NCBI GenBank assembly: GCA_021209875.1
Contig: JAGYVD010000005.1
Location: 4,502,001-4,566,000 of the forward strand
Length of the DNA: 64,000 nucleotides
Direction of reading: 5' to 3'
DNA from: Rosellinia necatrix
Lineage: Eukaryota; Ascomycota; Sordariomycetes; Xylariales; Xylariaceae
Part shown: positions 33,357 through 45,421 of the stretch, in pieces
How the letters are laid out: every line of letters begins with the position of its first letter
How positions within the stretch are numbered: the stretch's first letter is position 1
Notes under the pieces: generated by a model
Databases searched by the model: none
Seen by the model: the letters and a program-made list of their open reading frames with translations, nothing else
What the model was told of the DNA's origin: nothing
Program-made: the position numbers and the translations under genes

Positions 33357-35055
33357 CTCAACATTTGAGAGCTTAGGGCGGAACATAGATTGTACACTTG
33401 AAGTCATCCGTTAGACTGTTGGGCGATTGCTGGAGTTCAATGCGAGGATAGCGATGGATGGGCTGTACATTTGCGAGACGGGTATATAGAGCGTTGAATC
33501 CTCTTACTGGAGACGAATAGACGAGTAGGGCAGTTATCAGCTGCACACTGGATAGACCGTATCTGGCTCAGAAATCCCTTGATTCCTCCAACTGAGTAAT
33601 CGACTAACATCGTCGTCATATCGTGAATACCTACTTTCCGCTTCTACTACCAGGGTGGCTAGGCGCCTTGAGTTTCCGCCATGAAGAGAGGTGCTTCTTG
33701 ACATGCGAGAGGCGGCTCGTAATTATGTGCAAGAATATATCTGATGGATAGGCCTATGATGATGGCTTCGTTGGGAATAATAACAAGCCAGCCTAAATCA
33801 GCTAGTTATAGCTTCGGCTTATTACCAAGGTAGGTAGCCAAACCTGGCGCCACGGCAGGAATCGCGGTCCTGTCGGCATTGTTATCTTGAACCCATGATA
33901 CGCCAGAGCATCTCGAGCACTCAGAGCACTCAGAGCACTCAGAAATAGCCATCCTCGGAGGAGGTACTAATAATTACATAAGTTAGCTAATCTAGGGGAT
34001 GAGGTGGTACGTAAACATACCTGCCTCTTAGGTAAGGCTAAGAGGTACTAACGGGCCTGGCCATGGATGAAAGTAAGCGCCCAGCACCATTCTTTTTCCC
34101 TCCTTTTTTTTTATTTATTTATTTTTATTTTTATTTTTATTCATTTTTATTTTTTATGTAAAAACAATAAGATTTTCAAAGCTCTTCTTGTTTCTGGGCT
34201 GAGTGAGATGTTCGTTCGTTATTCGATCTGCCGCTTTCCAAATCAGGTAGTAACTAGGTACGTAGATTTCCTATCACGCACCCAAGTCCACGAGACGCCA
34301 TGCAATACCTAATGTATAGTGGTCGGTCTACCCCTGACTGTTCCGCTCCACTCGCCCGCGGGAGAGCCGTTACCACTCCGCTCCACTGCATTGGCATACA
34401 GCCAGTCGCGGTACCGATCGTCATGAGGTGCCTGCAAGGCTCCACATGGATCCTCTATCTGCTATCTCATAGGGCAGATGCCTGCCTCCCTACTGTAGCT
34501 ACTGCTATGCACCTTGTAGAATGCAGACCGTTCCAAGTTATCTTTTATGCTGCCATCGGCATCTTACCCGTTCGTCTTTCACCACCCGAGGGAGAGAGAT
34601 GGCCAACGTATATCTAGCCGCTTATCTTCTCTAGGCAGACGGTCGCCACCCGTCCCACTCGCCAACTGGTCGGGCACCTATGAGCTGCCTTAGCTATTGC
34701 GGGTTCGCAGAGATTTGGTATAGACTGCTCACCTTCATCTAGAGCCCCCCCAGGGATCGCCTCGTTCGTTCCCCCAGCGCCCATCATTCCGCGCCCACGC
34801 GTACCAGCCTCGCATCCCTCCTCTTCCTCCTCTTCCCGGGACACTGATCAAGCCAGACGAGCCCTCCCGACGGACCTGAACGGCAGAGGGGGGAGTCGCC
34901 AACAAGCCCAGCACGCCGCTGCTGACGCCGCCGCTGCCGCCATCCCTAGTGACGCCTTCGAACTCGACGAATACCCACCGACCGCCCCCTCGCGGGAACA
35001 GCAAGAGAAGAAAAAGAGGGAAGAGAAGAGGAAGTGGCTTGACGAGCAAGACGAC
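33357..35055. other. Spacer between GST and phosphate transporter genes
   Basis: No gene seen. It includes a CACTCAGAG triple repeat at about 33917-33943, a T/ATTT-rich tract at 34107-34160, and GC-rich sequence from 34740 that is probably the transporter's leader. Leader frames in the minus direction are shadows. Confidence 0.55.
34107..34160. repeat. T-rich ATTT tract
   Basis: A T9 run followed by TTTA/TTTTTA units over about 50 bp. Confidence 0.8.
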
Positions 35056-37897
35056 ATGAAGTTCTCCCACAGTATCCAGTTCAACGCCGTCCCGGACTGG
35101 AGCAGCCATTACATTGCCTACAGTAATCTCAAGAAGCTGTCAGCCCGCCCCCACTGCCTGGCGCCACGGCCTCCCAGTACAAAACTGACTTGCCTCCTGT
35201 AGCATTTACCAGCTCGAGAAGGCCGCCCACCAACCTGGTGTCTCCGATCTCGAGACGAGACCATTACTTCCGGACGAAGACCCGGATGTCGTCTTTTCAA
35301 GGTCCCTCGACGTCGAGCTAGAGAAGATCTCCTCCTTCTTTGTCGTCAAAGAGAAGGAGCTTCGGGACGATGTTGACGGGCTGCTGCGCGACCTCGATTC
35401 ACTCGACGAGGTCGGTGGCAGCGGACAGTATGGCACTCACCGATCCGCCCTAAGCCACGGTACTGGCCCAGTAAAGCGTACGAGCGGTCCAAGGAGCAGT
35501 CGCAGCGCCCATAGTATACAATCTACAGATGATGGTATCGAAGACAGCGACGATGATGATGACGACGATGGGGAGGAGACATCAGCTCTGAATAGGCTTC
35601 GCCGACAGAGTACCAGTAGCGTTCACGGGCGACGCCGTCGAGGTGCCAGCTTCCGTGGCGCTCCCACAGACACATCGGCCTCCACCGAGCTTACAAAGTC
35701 GATGCGCAGGCATAGCATGGGTTTCGATGACTATGCCGAGACGGCCGAGTTGTTCTCAGACGACATCATGCTAAAGAGACGCATCGTTGGGCTCTACGTT
35801 CAGTTATGTGAACTCAAATCCTACATACAACTGAACAAGACTGGTTTCAATAAGATCTTAAAAAAGTTCGACAAGATCTTGGACAAACAACTTCGCCCCA
35901 AATACATGGCAAACACCGTAGATTCGTCCTACCCCTTTTTGCGCGAGACCATGAGCCAGCTAGAGGAGAGCATAAAGAGGATGGAGGAGGCGTATGCAAA
36001 TATTGTAACGCAAGGCGACGAAGCCCTCGCCAAGAAAGCCCTACGATCACACTTGAGGGAGCACGTTGTATGGGAGAGAAACACGGTTTGGCGAGACTTG
36101 ATCGGTATGGAGCGACGCGCGGAAGCGGCCAGCCTTGGGAAAAGCCTCCTCGGTGTTGCGAACGACAATACGAGTGTCAGATTGCAAGGCGATGATGCCC
36201 CCGTCATCTCCATGAAAGTGATGGCTACACCATTCGGCCGTTTGACTTGCCCGACCTGGCTATTTGGGTCGACTATGTTGACTATACTAGGAATCATTGC
36301 CGTCTTCCTGGTGTTCTTGATGGTCCCGATCCTCGAGAAGCCAGAACAACAAGCCTGCTTGGCTATGCTCGTTTTCGTTAGTTTACTATGGGCCACGGAG
36401 GTAAGCCTCTCCCCTACCCCGCGAAGGTATGGCGGAATAAGTCTAACAATCACCAGGCTATCCCCCTCTTTGTAACATCACTGCTCATCCCATTCCTCTG
36501 CGTCGTTCTCAGGGTAGTCAGGTCGGAGGCAGAGCCGTATCGGAGACTAAACTCGAAGGAGGCTACAAATTACATCTTTTCAGCCATGTGGACTCCAGTC
36601 ATCATGCTGCTCTTAGGTGGATTTACCGTGGCCGCGGCTTTATCCAAGTGCCGGATCGACAAGCGTATTGCCACGTTCATCCTGAGCAAGGCGGGCACTC
36701 GGCCGCGGACGGTGCTTGTTGCCAACATGTTTGTTGCCGCTTTTGCCAGTATGCTCGTGAGCAATGTTGCGGCGCCGGTTCTATGCTTCAGTATTATCGA
36801 GGTGAGTATCAAGTCTGTCCGACTAGAGCGATCGTATTTGACACCTTATGCCTAGCCCATGTTGCGCAATTTACCGTATGACTCGAATATGTCCAAGGCT
36901 GTCATCATGGGTATTGCACTCGCCTCCAACATTGGCGGTATGTTGTCGCCCATTGCGTCACCCCAGAACGTGGTGGCTCTCGGCATCATGGAGCCTCCGC
37001 CGACCTGGGGCCAATGGCTCTTCATCGTGATTCCAGTTGGCGTTGTATCTCTCTTCCTTATCTGGATCTTGCTGTTAGTTTCATTCCGCCCTGGGAAAGG
37101 TACAACGATCGTACCTATTCGCTCCGTCAGGGAGAGGTTTACAGGCTTGCAATGGTTCGTCTCCATCGTCTGCGTAGCTACCATAGGCCTCTGGTGTGCT
37201 AGCCACACACTCGAATCGACATTTGGTCACATGGGCGTGATCGCTGTTTTACCCATGGTCATCTTCTTTGGTACCGGCATCCTCACCAAGGAAGACTTCA
37301 ACAACTTCCCCTGGACCATCATCATCCTGGCGGCCGGCGGGCTTTCCCTGGGTAAGGCTGTGGAGTCGTCGGGGTTGCTTCACACGGCAGCGGGCAAGAT
37401 CACAGCTGAGGTGCACAATCTTGATCTTTACGTGGTTCTCCTCATCTTTTCAGGATTGGCCCTTGTGATTGCCACCTTCATCAGCCACACGGTGGCAGCG
37501 TTGATTCTCCTCCCGCTCGTATACGATGTTGGGAAGGCGATGGAGCAACCGCATCCGAATCTGTTGGTCATGACAACAACGCTCATGTGCAGCGCAGCCA
37601 TGGGCCTCCCGACCAGTGGATTCCCCAACATGAGTAAGTGCTTCTTTCCGGTACCCTTGGCGCATATTTGAAGACTAACGATGAGCAGCGGCCATCATGA
37701 AAGAGGATGCAACAGGCGAGCGATACCTCTCAGTAAAGCATTTTATTAGCCGCGGTATTCCCAGCAGCATACTCTCTCTCTTTTGTGGTGGTCACGATTG
37801 GATATGGCGCGATGCGTGTGTCAGGGATGTAAGCGTCGGGCGCGCGCAGGATAGATGCTCGCCTCGCATAAACATTGTTGATGAGCGGATTAGATAG
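35056..37897 (+). CDS. SPX-domain low-affinity phosphate transporter (Pho87/Pho90 type), C-terminal frameshift
   Basis: Five exons: 35056-35138, 35203-36400, 36457-36801, 36856-37633 and 37689-37897. Introns are 54-64 bp; the first uses a weak donor, GTCAGC. As read it has 870 aa. The N-terminal SPX domain starts MKFSHSIQFNAVPDW and continues SNLKKLIYQLEK; SPX domains sense inositol pyrophosphates and curb uptake. Its later part (YVQLCELKSYIQLNKTGFNK, KKFDKIL) follows an acidic, Ser-rich insert. The rest is a DASS-type sodium/anion transporter with about 12 membrane segments, including SNVAAPVLCFSIIEP and NIGGMLSPIASPQNVVALG. In the last exon the usual ending appears only in the +1 frame (FVVVTIGYGAMRV, stop 37830-37832) after a CTCTCTC-TTTT run at 37771-37784. 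In the open frame it becomes an unrelated polar tail. The last membrane helix is therefore lost or the sequence has an error. Confidence 0.9.
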
Positions 37898-38372
37898 GAT
37901 ACAATTATATACTCTCTGGGACGCCCATATTCCCTCCGACTACGCATGCACATACATATGGATATATGTCTACGTTGGTGGGTCCTTCAACAAGACGCTC
38001 CCATTGTTTTGAATAGACTACGTGGGAGCAATCATCGTTGGTTGAAATGTTGGCGCAAGGAGATTGGCTGACGGCTTGACGGGGGCTTCTTGACCTGGTA
38101 GCTGATGGACAGTTTTTTTGCACATAGAATTGATAGCTGTTAGAATAGGATCTAATATAAGAGGTACCCAAGGCACTTGATCTACTTGTCCTATATACCT
38201 ACCTACGTAGGTACTGACCTAGGAATTCAGAGTATACCTATCATTGAGCAGAATTACAGCCAAAATTTGCCTACCTATGTAAGACATCGACAGCCGAAAA
38301 GCACTTCCTACCCATGCCGTCATCGGCGCTTATCGTCTTGTGGTTGTGGGACCTGGGATAGGTTAGGTTAGT

Positions 38373-38400
<28 letters not shown>
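37898..38400. other. Short spacer between transporter and LINE remnant
   Basis: Transporter 3' flank, with CTACCTACGTAGGTA near 38195-38212 and a (TAG)n tract ending it. No gene seen. Confidence 0.55.

Positions 38401-38403
<3 letters not shown>
38370..38403. repeat. TAG trinucleotide tract at the edge of the LINE remnant
   Basis: About eleven TAG units, read as (CTA)n on the strand of the LINE ORF1. It lies about 65 bp past the ORF1 stop, where a LINE 3' tail could be. Confidence 0.85.
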
Positions 38404-38404
<1 letters not shown>

Positions 38405-40160
38405 ATATTAACGTCTAATCTAGGTGGCTGGAACGCCGTCCTGTCTGTCATAAAAGATTGTGCCCACTTAGCTATTTTTGGGTCCCAGCCCTGTTCTAGC
38501 AATCTTCTGGTCCTCGGATTCGTCCATGGTTTGTGTGTGAGTGTTCTCTTGGGAGTGTTCTTCCTGTCGGTTAGTGTCGTTGTTGTCTTCGTGGGCCTTG
38601 GGGGCTCTGTCTCCTAGTTGTCGAAGTGCTCGTAGTTGGTTCTTGGAGAGGCGGATTATTTTCCCGTTCTTGATCGTTGGTCTCGCAAGGCATGTCTCCG
38701 TGGAGGCGATGTGAGGGCTGTGGCAGTTAACGCATCTGGTGGGTCCGGTGCAGGCGCCGGGGATGTGTGGTCTGCCACAGTGGACGCAGATTCTCTTCCG
38801 ATTACAGGTCCGTGGGTCGTGGAAGTCCCAGCAGTTGTCGCATTGGGTGACTGTGGTTGTTCTGGCTAGGGGTCTGGAGGATCGGGATCCGAACAGGGTG
38901 AAGTTCCTCTTGACTGGTGCCGGCAAGGAGACGACCTAGGCCGTGTCGTTATGTTTAGACCGCGTTACTCTGTTGGGCTGTTGTCCCGTTTTTGCAACAA
39001 CCTCTTCTATCAGGAGGTCAATGGCCGTTCGTCCAGTCGGGAGCGCTAGGGTGAGGATACCTGCTATTACGTATGTGGACCATTCCTCGTCGGGGGTAGG
39101 GGTAATGCCGAATTGCTGTAACTTGTCCTTTGATTGGAGGAGAAGTGCTGCAGCTTCTTCGTCCTTGCATCTAACTGACCACCCAGTGGCTATGGGCATG
39201 GCTGTTGGGAAGGATGCCAAGGTGCAGCTTAGTGTCGCGCACAGTGAGATGCGCAGGTCAGCTATGCTCATGTTCCTATATTCGGATTTTTCGTCCATAC
39301 GTAGAAGAATCCGGTGTTGATCTGATTTGCGATATTGCTTCTTGTTGTAGCGGGTTCCTTCTATCGTGGTCCAATCCGAGTCGTCCGTGGTGCCTCCCGT
39401 TTGGGAGCCCCTGCTGGTAGAGGGGGTGCGAGTGCGAGATCTGGACTGGGACCGGGGTCTGGGTTGTCGGCCGTTGGGGCCGTTGGCTCTGCCTCTAGGA
39501 GGGTTGTTCGTGTTCGCGTTTATGTTGTTGGCTTGTTGTGGGAGCGGGTGCGCGTGTGGTGGACCAGGTCTTGGCTTGGCTTGGCTGCTATGGACGCGTA
39601 GGAGCTGCCGAGTGTGATCTCCCCGTCAGGTTCGAGTATGTTGACTCTCTTGTTGGGGGGAAGGGGGTGGGGCATTCGTTTGTGATCCAGGTGAAGCTGG
39701 TCTCTTGGTGCTGGTGGCCGGTCCTCCTCGTGCTAAGTCGAGGAGTGCGAGGGAGACGGTGTCTACTACTTTCTTGGACCATCGCGCGTGTGCTGGGGCG
39801 AAGAAGTCGGGAGCGGAGAGGGCTCGGTCTATGGCTATGGAGGTGGCCGAAATGACTTCTCTGCATGCGAGGAAGTCCTTGTCGCGGTCCTTGAAGAGAG
39901 CGAGAACTGAGCGAGATCTCTCGAATTTGGGGTTCTCTGATAGCGGGTTTTGCATCAGGGATGCTGCGTTGAGGGGAGGCAGGCTTGCTGCCTGCCCTGG
40001 TGCATTGGGGTTCGCAGGATCAGCCATCGTGTAGATGTTGATAAAGTCGTGTGTTGGGCAGAGCCCGATTCGAGGCCGTGAAGCCTAGATGTTGTCGTGG
40101 AATTTCGTGGTCAGGGAATAAGTGGGCATTTTCCAAGAAGTGAAAAAGATGTAGAGGGGA
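38400..40160 (-). mobile_element. Tad1-like LINE remnant with ORF1 only
   Basis: This minus-strand block contains an ORF1 typical of fungal non-LTR retrotransposons and nothing of ORF2 (no endonuclease or reverse transcriptase). ORF2 should follow below 38468, but a simple (CTA)n tract is there instead. The outer borders are guesses; no target-site duplication was found by eye. LINE copies are usually lost from the 5' end, so keeping only the 5' ORF is unusual. Confidence 0.7.
38468..40027 (-). pseudogene. LINE ORF1 (Gag-like, three zinc knuckles) with two in-frame stops
   Basis: One frame runs from the ATG at 40027 to a stop at 38468 (520 codons) but is cut by TGA at 39626-39628 and TAG at 38936-38938. 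The parts are a leading segment (MADPANPNAPGQAASLPPLN), a basic Ser/Arg-rich middle, an RNA-binding-like region (WSVRCKDEEAAALLLQSKDK), and three zinc knuckles: CDNCWDFHDPRTC, CVHCGRPHIPGAC and CVNCHSPHIASTETC. This order is typical of Tad1-clade ORF1, an RNA-binding protein. The stops could come from CAG to TAG and CGA to TGA, both C-to-T changes, as repeat-induced point mutation would give. No frameshift is needed, so decay is modest. Confidence 0.82.
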
Positions 40161-40507
40161 GGTTTTTTGATCTGTCTGTGGGTACATACATACATGAGAC
40201 AGGCAGGAGGGAAGCTGCAGTCCAGGGTGGAGCAGTCTTGCTCTTATGGCCTGCCAGATGACATCAATCGCACTGTCACGGTGTACCCATAGCGGCTAGT
40301 TAGGCATTCCAACCGCCAACTGCCTTGACAATCAGTCAATCAATCTACAACAACCGCCGCCGCCTTTCTGTTTCTCCCCGGTACAACGTTTGGCCCCAAT
40401 TTCATTGCATCGAGACTTCCCCCCCTCGGTAACCCAACTCGCCACCTGCGCCATCCATGAATCCCCAGCCAGCTTAATTCGGGTTCTCCTCCGGGGTGCT
40501 GGTGGCC
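40028..40507. other. Divergent spacer before vps39
   Basis: Probably LINE 5' sequence followed by the vps39 promoter and leader. No gene or clear element seen; CCGCCGCC-rich just before the start. Confidence 0.5.
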
Positions 40508-43500
40508 ATGCTCTCCGCATTCACAGCTCGCCCCATCATCGAGCTAAAGCAAAGAGACAAGTCCAAGATTGAGACTATCTTGGCTTATGGTGAGTCCCGC
40601 CCGGCCCCGAGCCCACCGGATCAGCCCGACCGGGAGGACTAATGGCATTCGCAAACAAGGCGACCGAGTGCTTGTCGGCCTCAACACGGGCGCTCTCCGC
40701 GTCTATCGGGTGAACGAGCTGCCTGCCTCTCCGAAGGAGCCCTCGAACGGTGGCAACCCGCCGTCTCTCCCAGATCGCCAGCCCTCCTTCCCCGACTCCA
40801 ATCCTCGACCCGAATCCCAGCCCGGCCCACCTAAGAAGCCCACCGATCTCCTCCGTGAAGTCGAGAAGTTCTCCACCCGTGCCATCGACCAGCTTGCCAT
40901 CATTAAGGAGGCAAACACCCTCGTATCACTCTCCAACTATCACATCTCCCTTCACGACCTCCAGACCTATGAGTTGATCGAGACCATCCAGCGCACCAAA
41001 AACGCTACCTGCTTTGCTGTCACAAGTAATATTGTGAAGGATCCTGCCACTGGCATCCCGGAGATCATTAGTCGCCTCGCTGTTGCTGTGAAAAGACGTC
41101 TGCTGCTATGGAGCTGGCACGAGAGCGAGCTCCACGACAACGTGGCAGAGGTGGTCTTACCGGAAGCCATCCGAACGGTCACTTGGACCAGTGCTACGAA
41201 GGTTGTCTGTGGTATGAACTCCGGCTATGCACTGGTCGACGTGACCACCTCCGAGACCCAGGAAATAGCAGGGGTCGGCGCCGGTGCCGCCGGGGGGCAG
41301 GGCAGCCGCTTTGGCGCCGCGAGTATGGGCTACATGGGTTTGGGAGGTTATGTTCCCAGGCCTCTCGCGGCACGGCTAGCAGAGGGTGAGATGTTGCTCG
41401 CCAAAGACATCCACTCGCTTTTCATTGACGCGGATGGAAAGCCTCTGGAGAAGCGCCAGGTGCCTTGGCAGAGTGCTCCCGAGAGCATTGGATATAGCTA
41501 TCCATACATCCTTGCCCTTCAGCCCCCCACAAAGGGATCGCTAGAGGTCCGTAATCCGGAGACCCTAAACTTGCTGCAGACGCTCGAGCTTGCAGGAGCT
41601 GCACAATTATACTTCCCGCCTCCAACGGTGAGCCTTGCGCATGCCGGAAAGGGCTTCCATATCAGCAGCGATCGGGTAGTATGGAAGATGGATGCCACAG
41701 ATTACGACACGCAGGTGCAGGAGCTCATCGAGAAGGCCCAATACAACGAGGCTATTAGCGTCCTAAATATGTTGGAAGATGCACTACTAAAGGACAAGAT
41801 CGGGACAACTCGCGAAGTGAAAATGCTCAAGGCAGAATCACTCTTTAAGCAAAGGAAATTTCGACAGAGCTTAGATTTATTTAATGCGGACGATGTGCAT
41901 GCCCCTCCGGAGAGAGTTCTCAGGTTATACCCAAGAGCCATCGCTGGTGAGCTGTCGGTCGAGACTCAGGAAGAGGACTCAGCAGACGGTGATGATACTG
42001 ACCAGAACGGCGATGAGGCCGGCGCCAATGGCGAAAAAGGGGCGAAGACCGATAACATCCCAGATGTCACTACGCCAACCAAGATCACTGGGGCAGGGGG
42101 GTTCGCGAAATACTGGATGGGTGGTGCTCATCGTAAAACCGATTCCGATGCCGCCTCCATCGCATCTTTCAAAGTTGGTGGCACTGATACCGATGACGCT
42201 GCTAGTATCAAGCCCAAAAGGAAGGGCTCAGAAGACGCTGGAGTTTTGGAAGGAAAAGAATTGACCAAGGCGGTTCGCGAACTTAATAGTTTTCTGGCCG
42301 GCACGAGAGCCCGTCTCCAGCGGGTGATCGATCCGGAGACAGGTAAACTCCGGCCACGGAAAGTCACTTCAGAATCGGCGCATTCATCGATCATGGATGA
42401 TAACCTGGATACCCTGTTGACCAATACACGCTCCGAAACGGAGGAGCATCTGGAGCAAGAGCTCCGACGCACCTTTACTCTCGTCGATACGACCCTGTTC
42501 CGCGGTTACATGTTTTGCCAACCGTCTCTAGCTCCGTCCCTGTTCCGTATTCCAAACTTCTGTGACCCAGCCGTTGTGAACGAGAAGCTCCTCGAGCACA
42601 ACCGCTATAACGAACTTGTAGATTTTTTCTACGGAAAAAAACTTCACCGAGACGCATTAACGTTGCTTCGGAGATTTGGTGATGTAACCGCCGATGGAGA
42701 TACAACCAAGCTCGAGATCAATGGGCACACCCAGACCGAAGTCGAAATTCCGGAGCAGCTTCGGGGGCCCCGAAGAACGGTCGGTTACCTTCAAAGCTTG
42801 CCGCCTGAGATGACGGATCTAATCTTAGAGTTCGCCGATTGGGTGCTCAAGCGGGATTCTAATATGGGGATGGAAGTATTTCTTGCCGACAGTGAAAATG
42901 CCGAGACTCTCCCCCGAGAGAAGGTCGTTAGCTACCTAAGTGGAATCGACATCAACCTCGAGACTCAGTATCTAGAACATATCATCGATGAATTGAAGGA
43001 CGGGACGCCAGAGTTCCACAACCGATTAGTCGAGCTGCTAATCAACGCTCTCAAAGACGAGCATAATCGCGACATCAGATGGGAAGGCAGATTGCATAAA
43101 CTGGTTGACTTTCTGAGGGAGAGCCGCCAATACGGTCTCTCACGGGCTTTTGGCATGATTCCACGAGATGGTATATTTGTGTCCACGTGCAAATAGCGTT
43201 TCCATGGGGTTGCTAACATGGTGGGTAGATGCGGCATTTTACGAGGCCCAGGCCGTGGTGCTCAGTAATATGGGAAATCATAAACAGGCACTCGAGATCT
43301 ATGTCTTCAAGATGCAGGACTACGTCAAGGCAGAAGAGTATGTGGATATCCGGCCCCCATTTTGAGAGGAATGGGGCAACGCTAACAGCAGGCCAGCTAT
43401 TGTAACCATACCCATCCTCTAGTTAGCGAGCGGCGCGATTCGGCTGGTACTCCCGCCGCTGATACCGACGACCCCGATGACACGGCGTCGATCTACCACA

Positions 43501-43979
43501 CCCTATTATCCTTGTACTTAACCCCCCCAGCGCCACACGAGCCGAACCTTGAACCAGCATTGTCTCTCCTCTCGAGGCACGGTTCTCGTTTGCCAGCAAC
43601 CTCGACACTATCGCTCATTCCTGATGCGCTTCCCGTAGCAGAACTAGCGTCGTACTTCCGTGGGCGCATACGTGCCGCGAACAGCGTGGTATCGGAGACA
43701 CGTATCGTCGAAGGCCTGCGGAAGACGCGGCTGGTTAACACGCAGGCGCTCCTCCTGCTTGGCGACGGAATCGCTGGCAGCGGCCAGGGCGGCCGCAGCC
43801 GAAGAGTGGTCATCGCCGAGGAGAGGGTATGTGGGGTCTGCCATAAGCGACTGGGAAACAGCGTCGTGGCCGTATTGCCAGATAATAGTGTTGTTCATTA
43901 TGGATGTCTGGGGAAAGGACGGAGCACCAGTCGCCCGCGCGGCGAGCGCATTGCAGGAGCCTGGGGGAGGCACGGCTAA
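40508..43979 (+). CDS. vps39: Vps39/Vam6, HOPS tethering-complex subunit
   Basis: Four exons: 40508-40589, 40660-43170, 43229-43337 and 43397-43979, with introns of 70, 58 and 59 bp; predicted 1094 aa. Vps39 binds the Rab7-type GTPase Ypt7 and tethers membranes for vacuole fusion as part of HOPS. The N-terminus has a citron-homology (CNH) beta-propeller: MLSAFTARPIIEL, then ILAYGDRVLVGLNTGALRVY across intron 1, and KGFHISSDRVVW near its end. A helical, clathrin-repeat-like part follows (QYNEAISVLNMLEDALLKDK, HNRYNELVDFFYGKKLHRDA), with acidic and Ser-rich inserts at about 480-580. The C-terminus has the Vps39 zinc-finger-like domain, ERVCGVCHKRLGNSVVAVLP then VVHYGC. Introns 2 and 3 are supported because they restore DAAFYEAQAVVL and AEDYCNHTHPLVSERR. 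Confidence 0.94.
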
Positions 43980-44415
43980 TAGCGCGGGCGGTGTCGCACA
44001 GCACATAGCAGGCATATCGGGACGCGTTTGGTGTGCGTTGTCCCCAGACAGCATTGCATTGGGACGGAGCTATGCTTGATTTTCTCGGTGTTGGTAATAC
44101 CCGTAAGTTGGTTGATCGATCGATCGATCGATCGTTATTGCATCCCTTGCTGTCTTCCGCAGATACACACAGAACTTCAAGCCACAACATCAAAAATGGG
44201 ATGGCACTCTAATCGGGCTAGGGAAATCCCCAGGAAATCGCCCATCGTTTGCTATTTTGTAGGTAATTAGGTCGGATGGTGAGGCGCAAGCGCAGCTAGG
44301 GCGAAGATGATTTAAAATAGCTCCCTTCGCTTGGTGGTATTCGGCGCGGCTACCCTCACATAGACTTGCTCGCTCATAGGGCGTATGGGGGAAATGAATA
44401 TAAATGGTCGATTCT
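43980..44415. other. Convergent spacer between vps39 and gon7
   Basis: 3' flanks of two facing genes. It contains a (GATC)5 palindromic tract near 44114-44133. No gene seen. Confidence 0.55.
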
Positions 44416-44835
44416 TCACACGTCATCGTCATCCTCAACCATTTCCTCGCCGTAATTCTCTTCCTCGGCGGCTTCGTCGATAACACCGCCGCCTTGCGTC
44501 TTCTTTGCAGACGCTTCCCTCGTAGTGGAAGTCTTGCCGCCAGTAGTAATATTTGCGTTGTTTCCCTGTTGTTGTTGTTGTTGTTGTTGCTGTTGCTGTT
44601 GCTGTTGTTGCGCATTCCTAACGTCCTCTTCCATGCGTGCCGTCAGCTCGGCGTTAATCTGGTCCTGGAGGGATATCGTCGCGGCGCGCAGGGCGCGCAG
44701 ATAAGCCGTCTTGCTCTCGACGGTCTGGTCCGCTGGGAGGGTCAGGGGCGTCGAGGACAGGGTCTGGGGGGTGTTGGTGGTGTTGGGGGATGTGTAGGTT
44801 GCTTTCAGGTGGGCTGTCCTTGGGTTTGAGGCCAT
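44416..44835 (-). CDS. gon7: EKC/KEOPS complex subunit Gon7
   Basis: Single exon, 139 aa. Gon7 is the small fungal subunit of KEOPS, which makes the t6A base of tRNA and affects telomere and transcription control. The family block is present at about residues 33-70: LPADQTVESKTAYLRALRAA, then LQDQINAELTARMEED. A polyQ run of about 15 residues, coded by CAG/CAA repeats, follows, then a low-complexity region and a very acidic end (EEENYGEEMVEDDDDV), as in other Gon7 proteins. The polyQ insert is not part of the conserved fold. The protein is small, but the motif match and the acidic end make the call fairly sure. Confidence 0.8.
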   Translation of the reverse strand: MASNPRTAHLKATYTSPNTTNTPQTLSSTPLTLPADQTVESKTAYLRALRAATISLQDQINAELTARMEEDVRNAQQQQQQQQQQQQQQQGNNANITTGGKTSTTREASAKKTQGGGVIDEAAEEENYGEEMVEDDDDV

Positions 44836-45388
44836 TTTTCGTCGATTATGGGACGTTCAGACGTTGAATGTTAGTGGCTGGTTCGGCCTGTCTTTGTCTT
44901 GCTCTTCCTTTTTTTTTTTTTTTTTTTTTGGGTTTGAAAAATCAAATAAAAAAGGTCTTCTGCTAGGTACTTAGTAGGGGGTTGATGTTTAAGATGATAC
45001 AAATTCGTGGTGGGGTTGTTTTGAAGTCTGGATTTCTTTGTAGCGGACGAGGGGCAGTTGTGGCGGTGCTGTGGAGGTTGTTCTGGCCGTGGCGGTGTCA
45101 GCGCCTGGCGTTGCTCTCTAGGTACTTACTTCTTACCTATCTAGGTACTAAGTCGTTTAACTACCTGCCTACCTATTTCTGCAAGACATCGTACGTACTA
45201 CGTAGTATGTGCTGTCTTACATCATGGAGGTTAGCATTGGAGAGTCCAGCCAGCCATAAATTGAAGTCGCCTTAATCTACGTAGTACAGCCTTCTGACAC
45301 CTTCCGAATATTCCTCATCTCCGTCCGTGCCTTAGACGTCTAGCTATAGGTCCCGGGCTATTATCCAGGTGTCACCGAGAAAGCCATA

Positions 45389-45421
45389 CACACACACACA
45401 CACACACATACACGCACACAC
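45389..45421. repeat. CA microsatellite
   Basis: About fifteen CA repeats with a few substitutions, in spacer. Confidence 0.88.
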
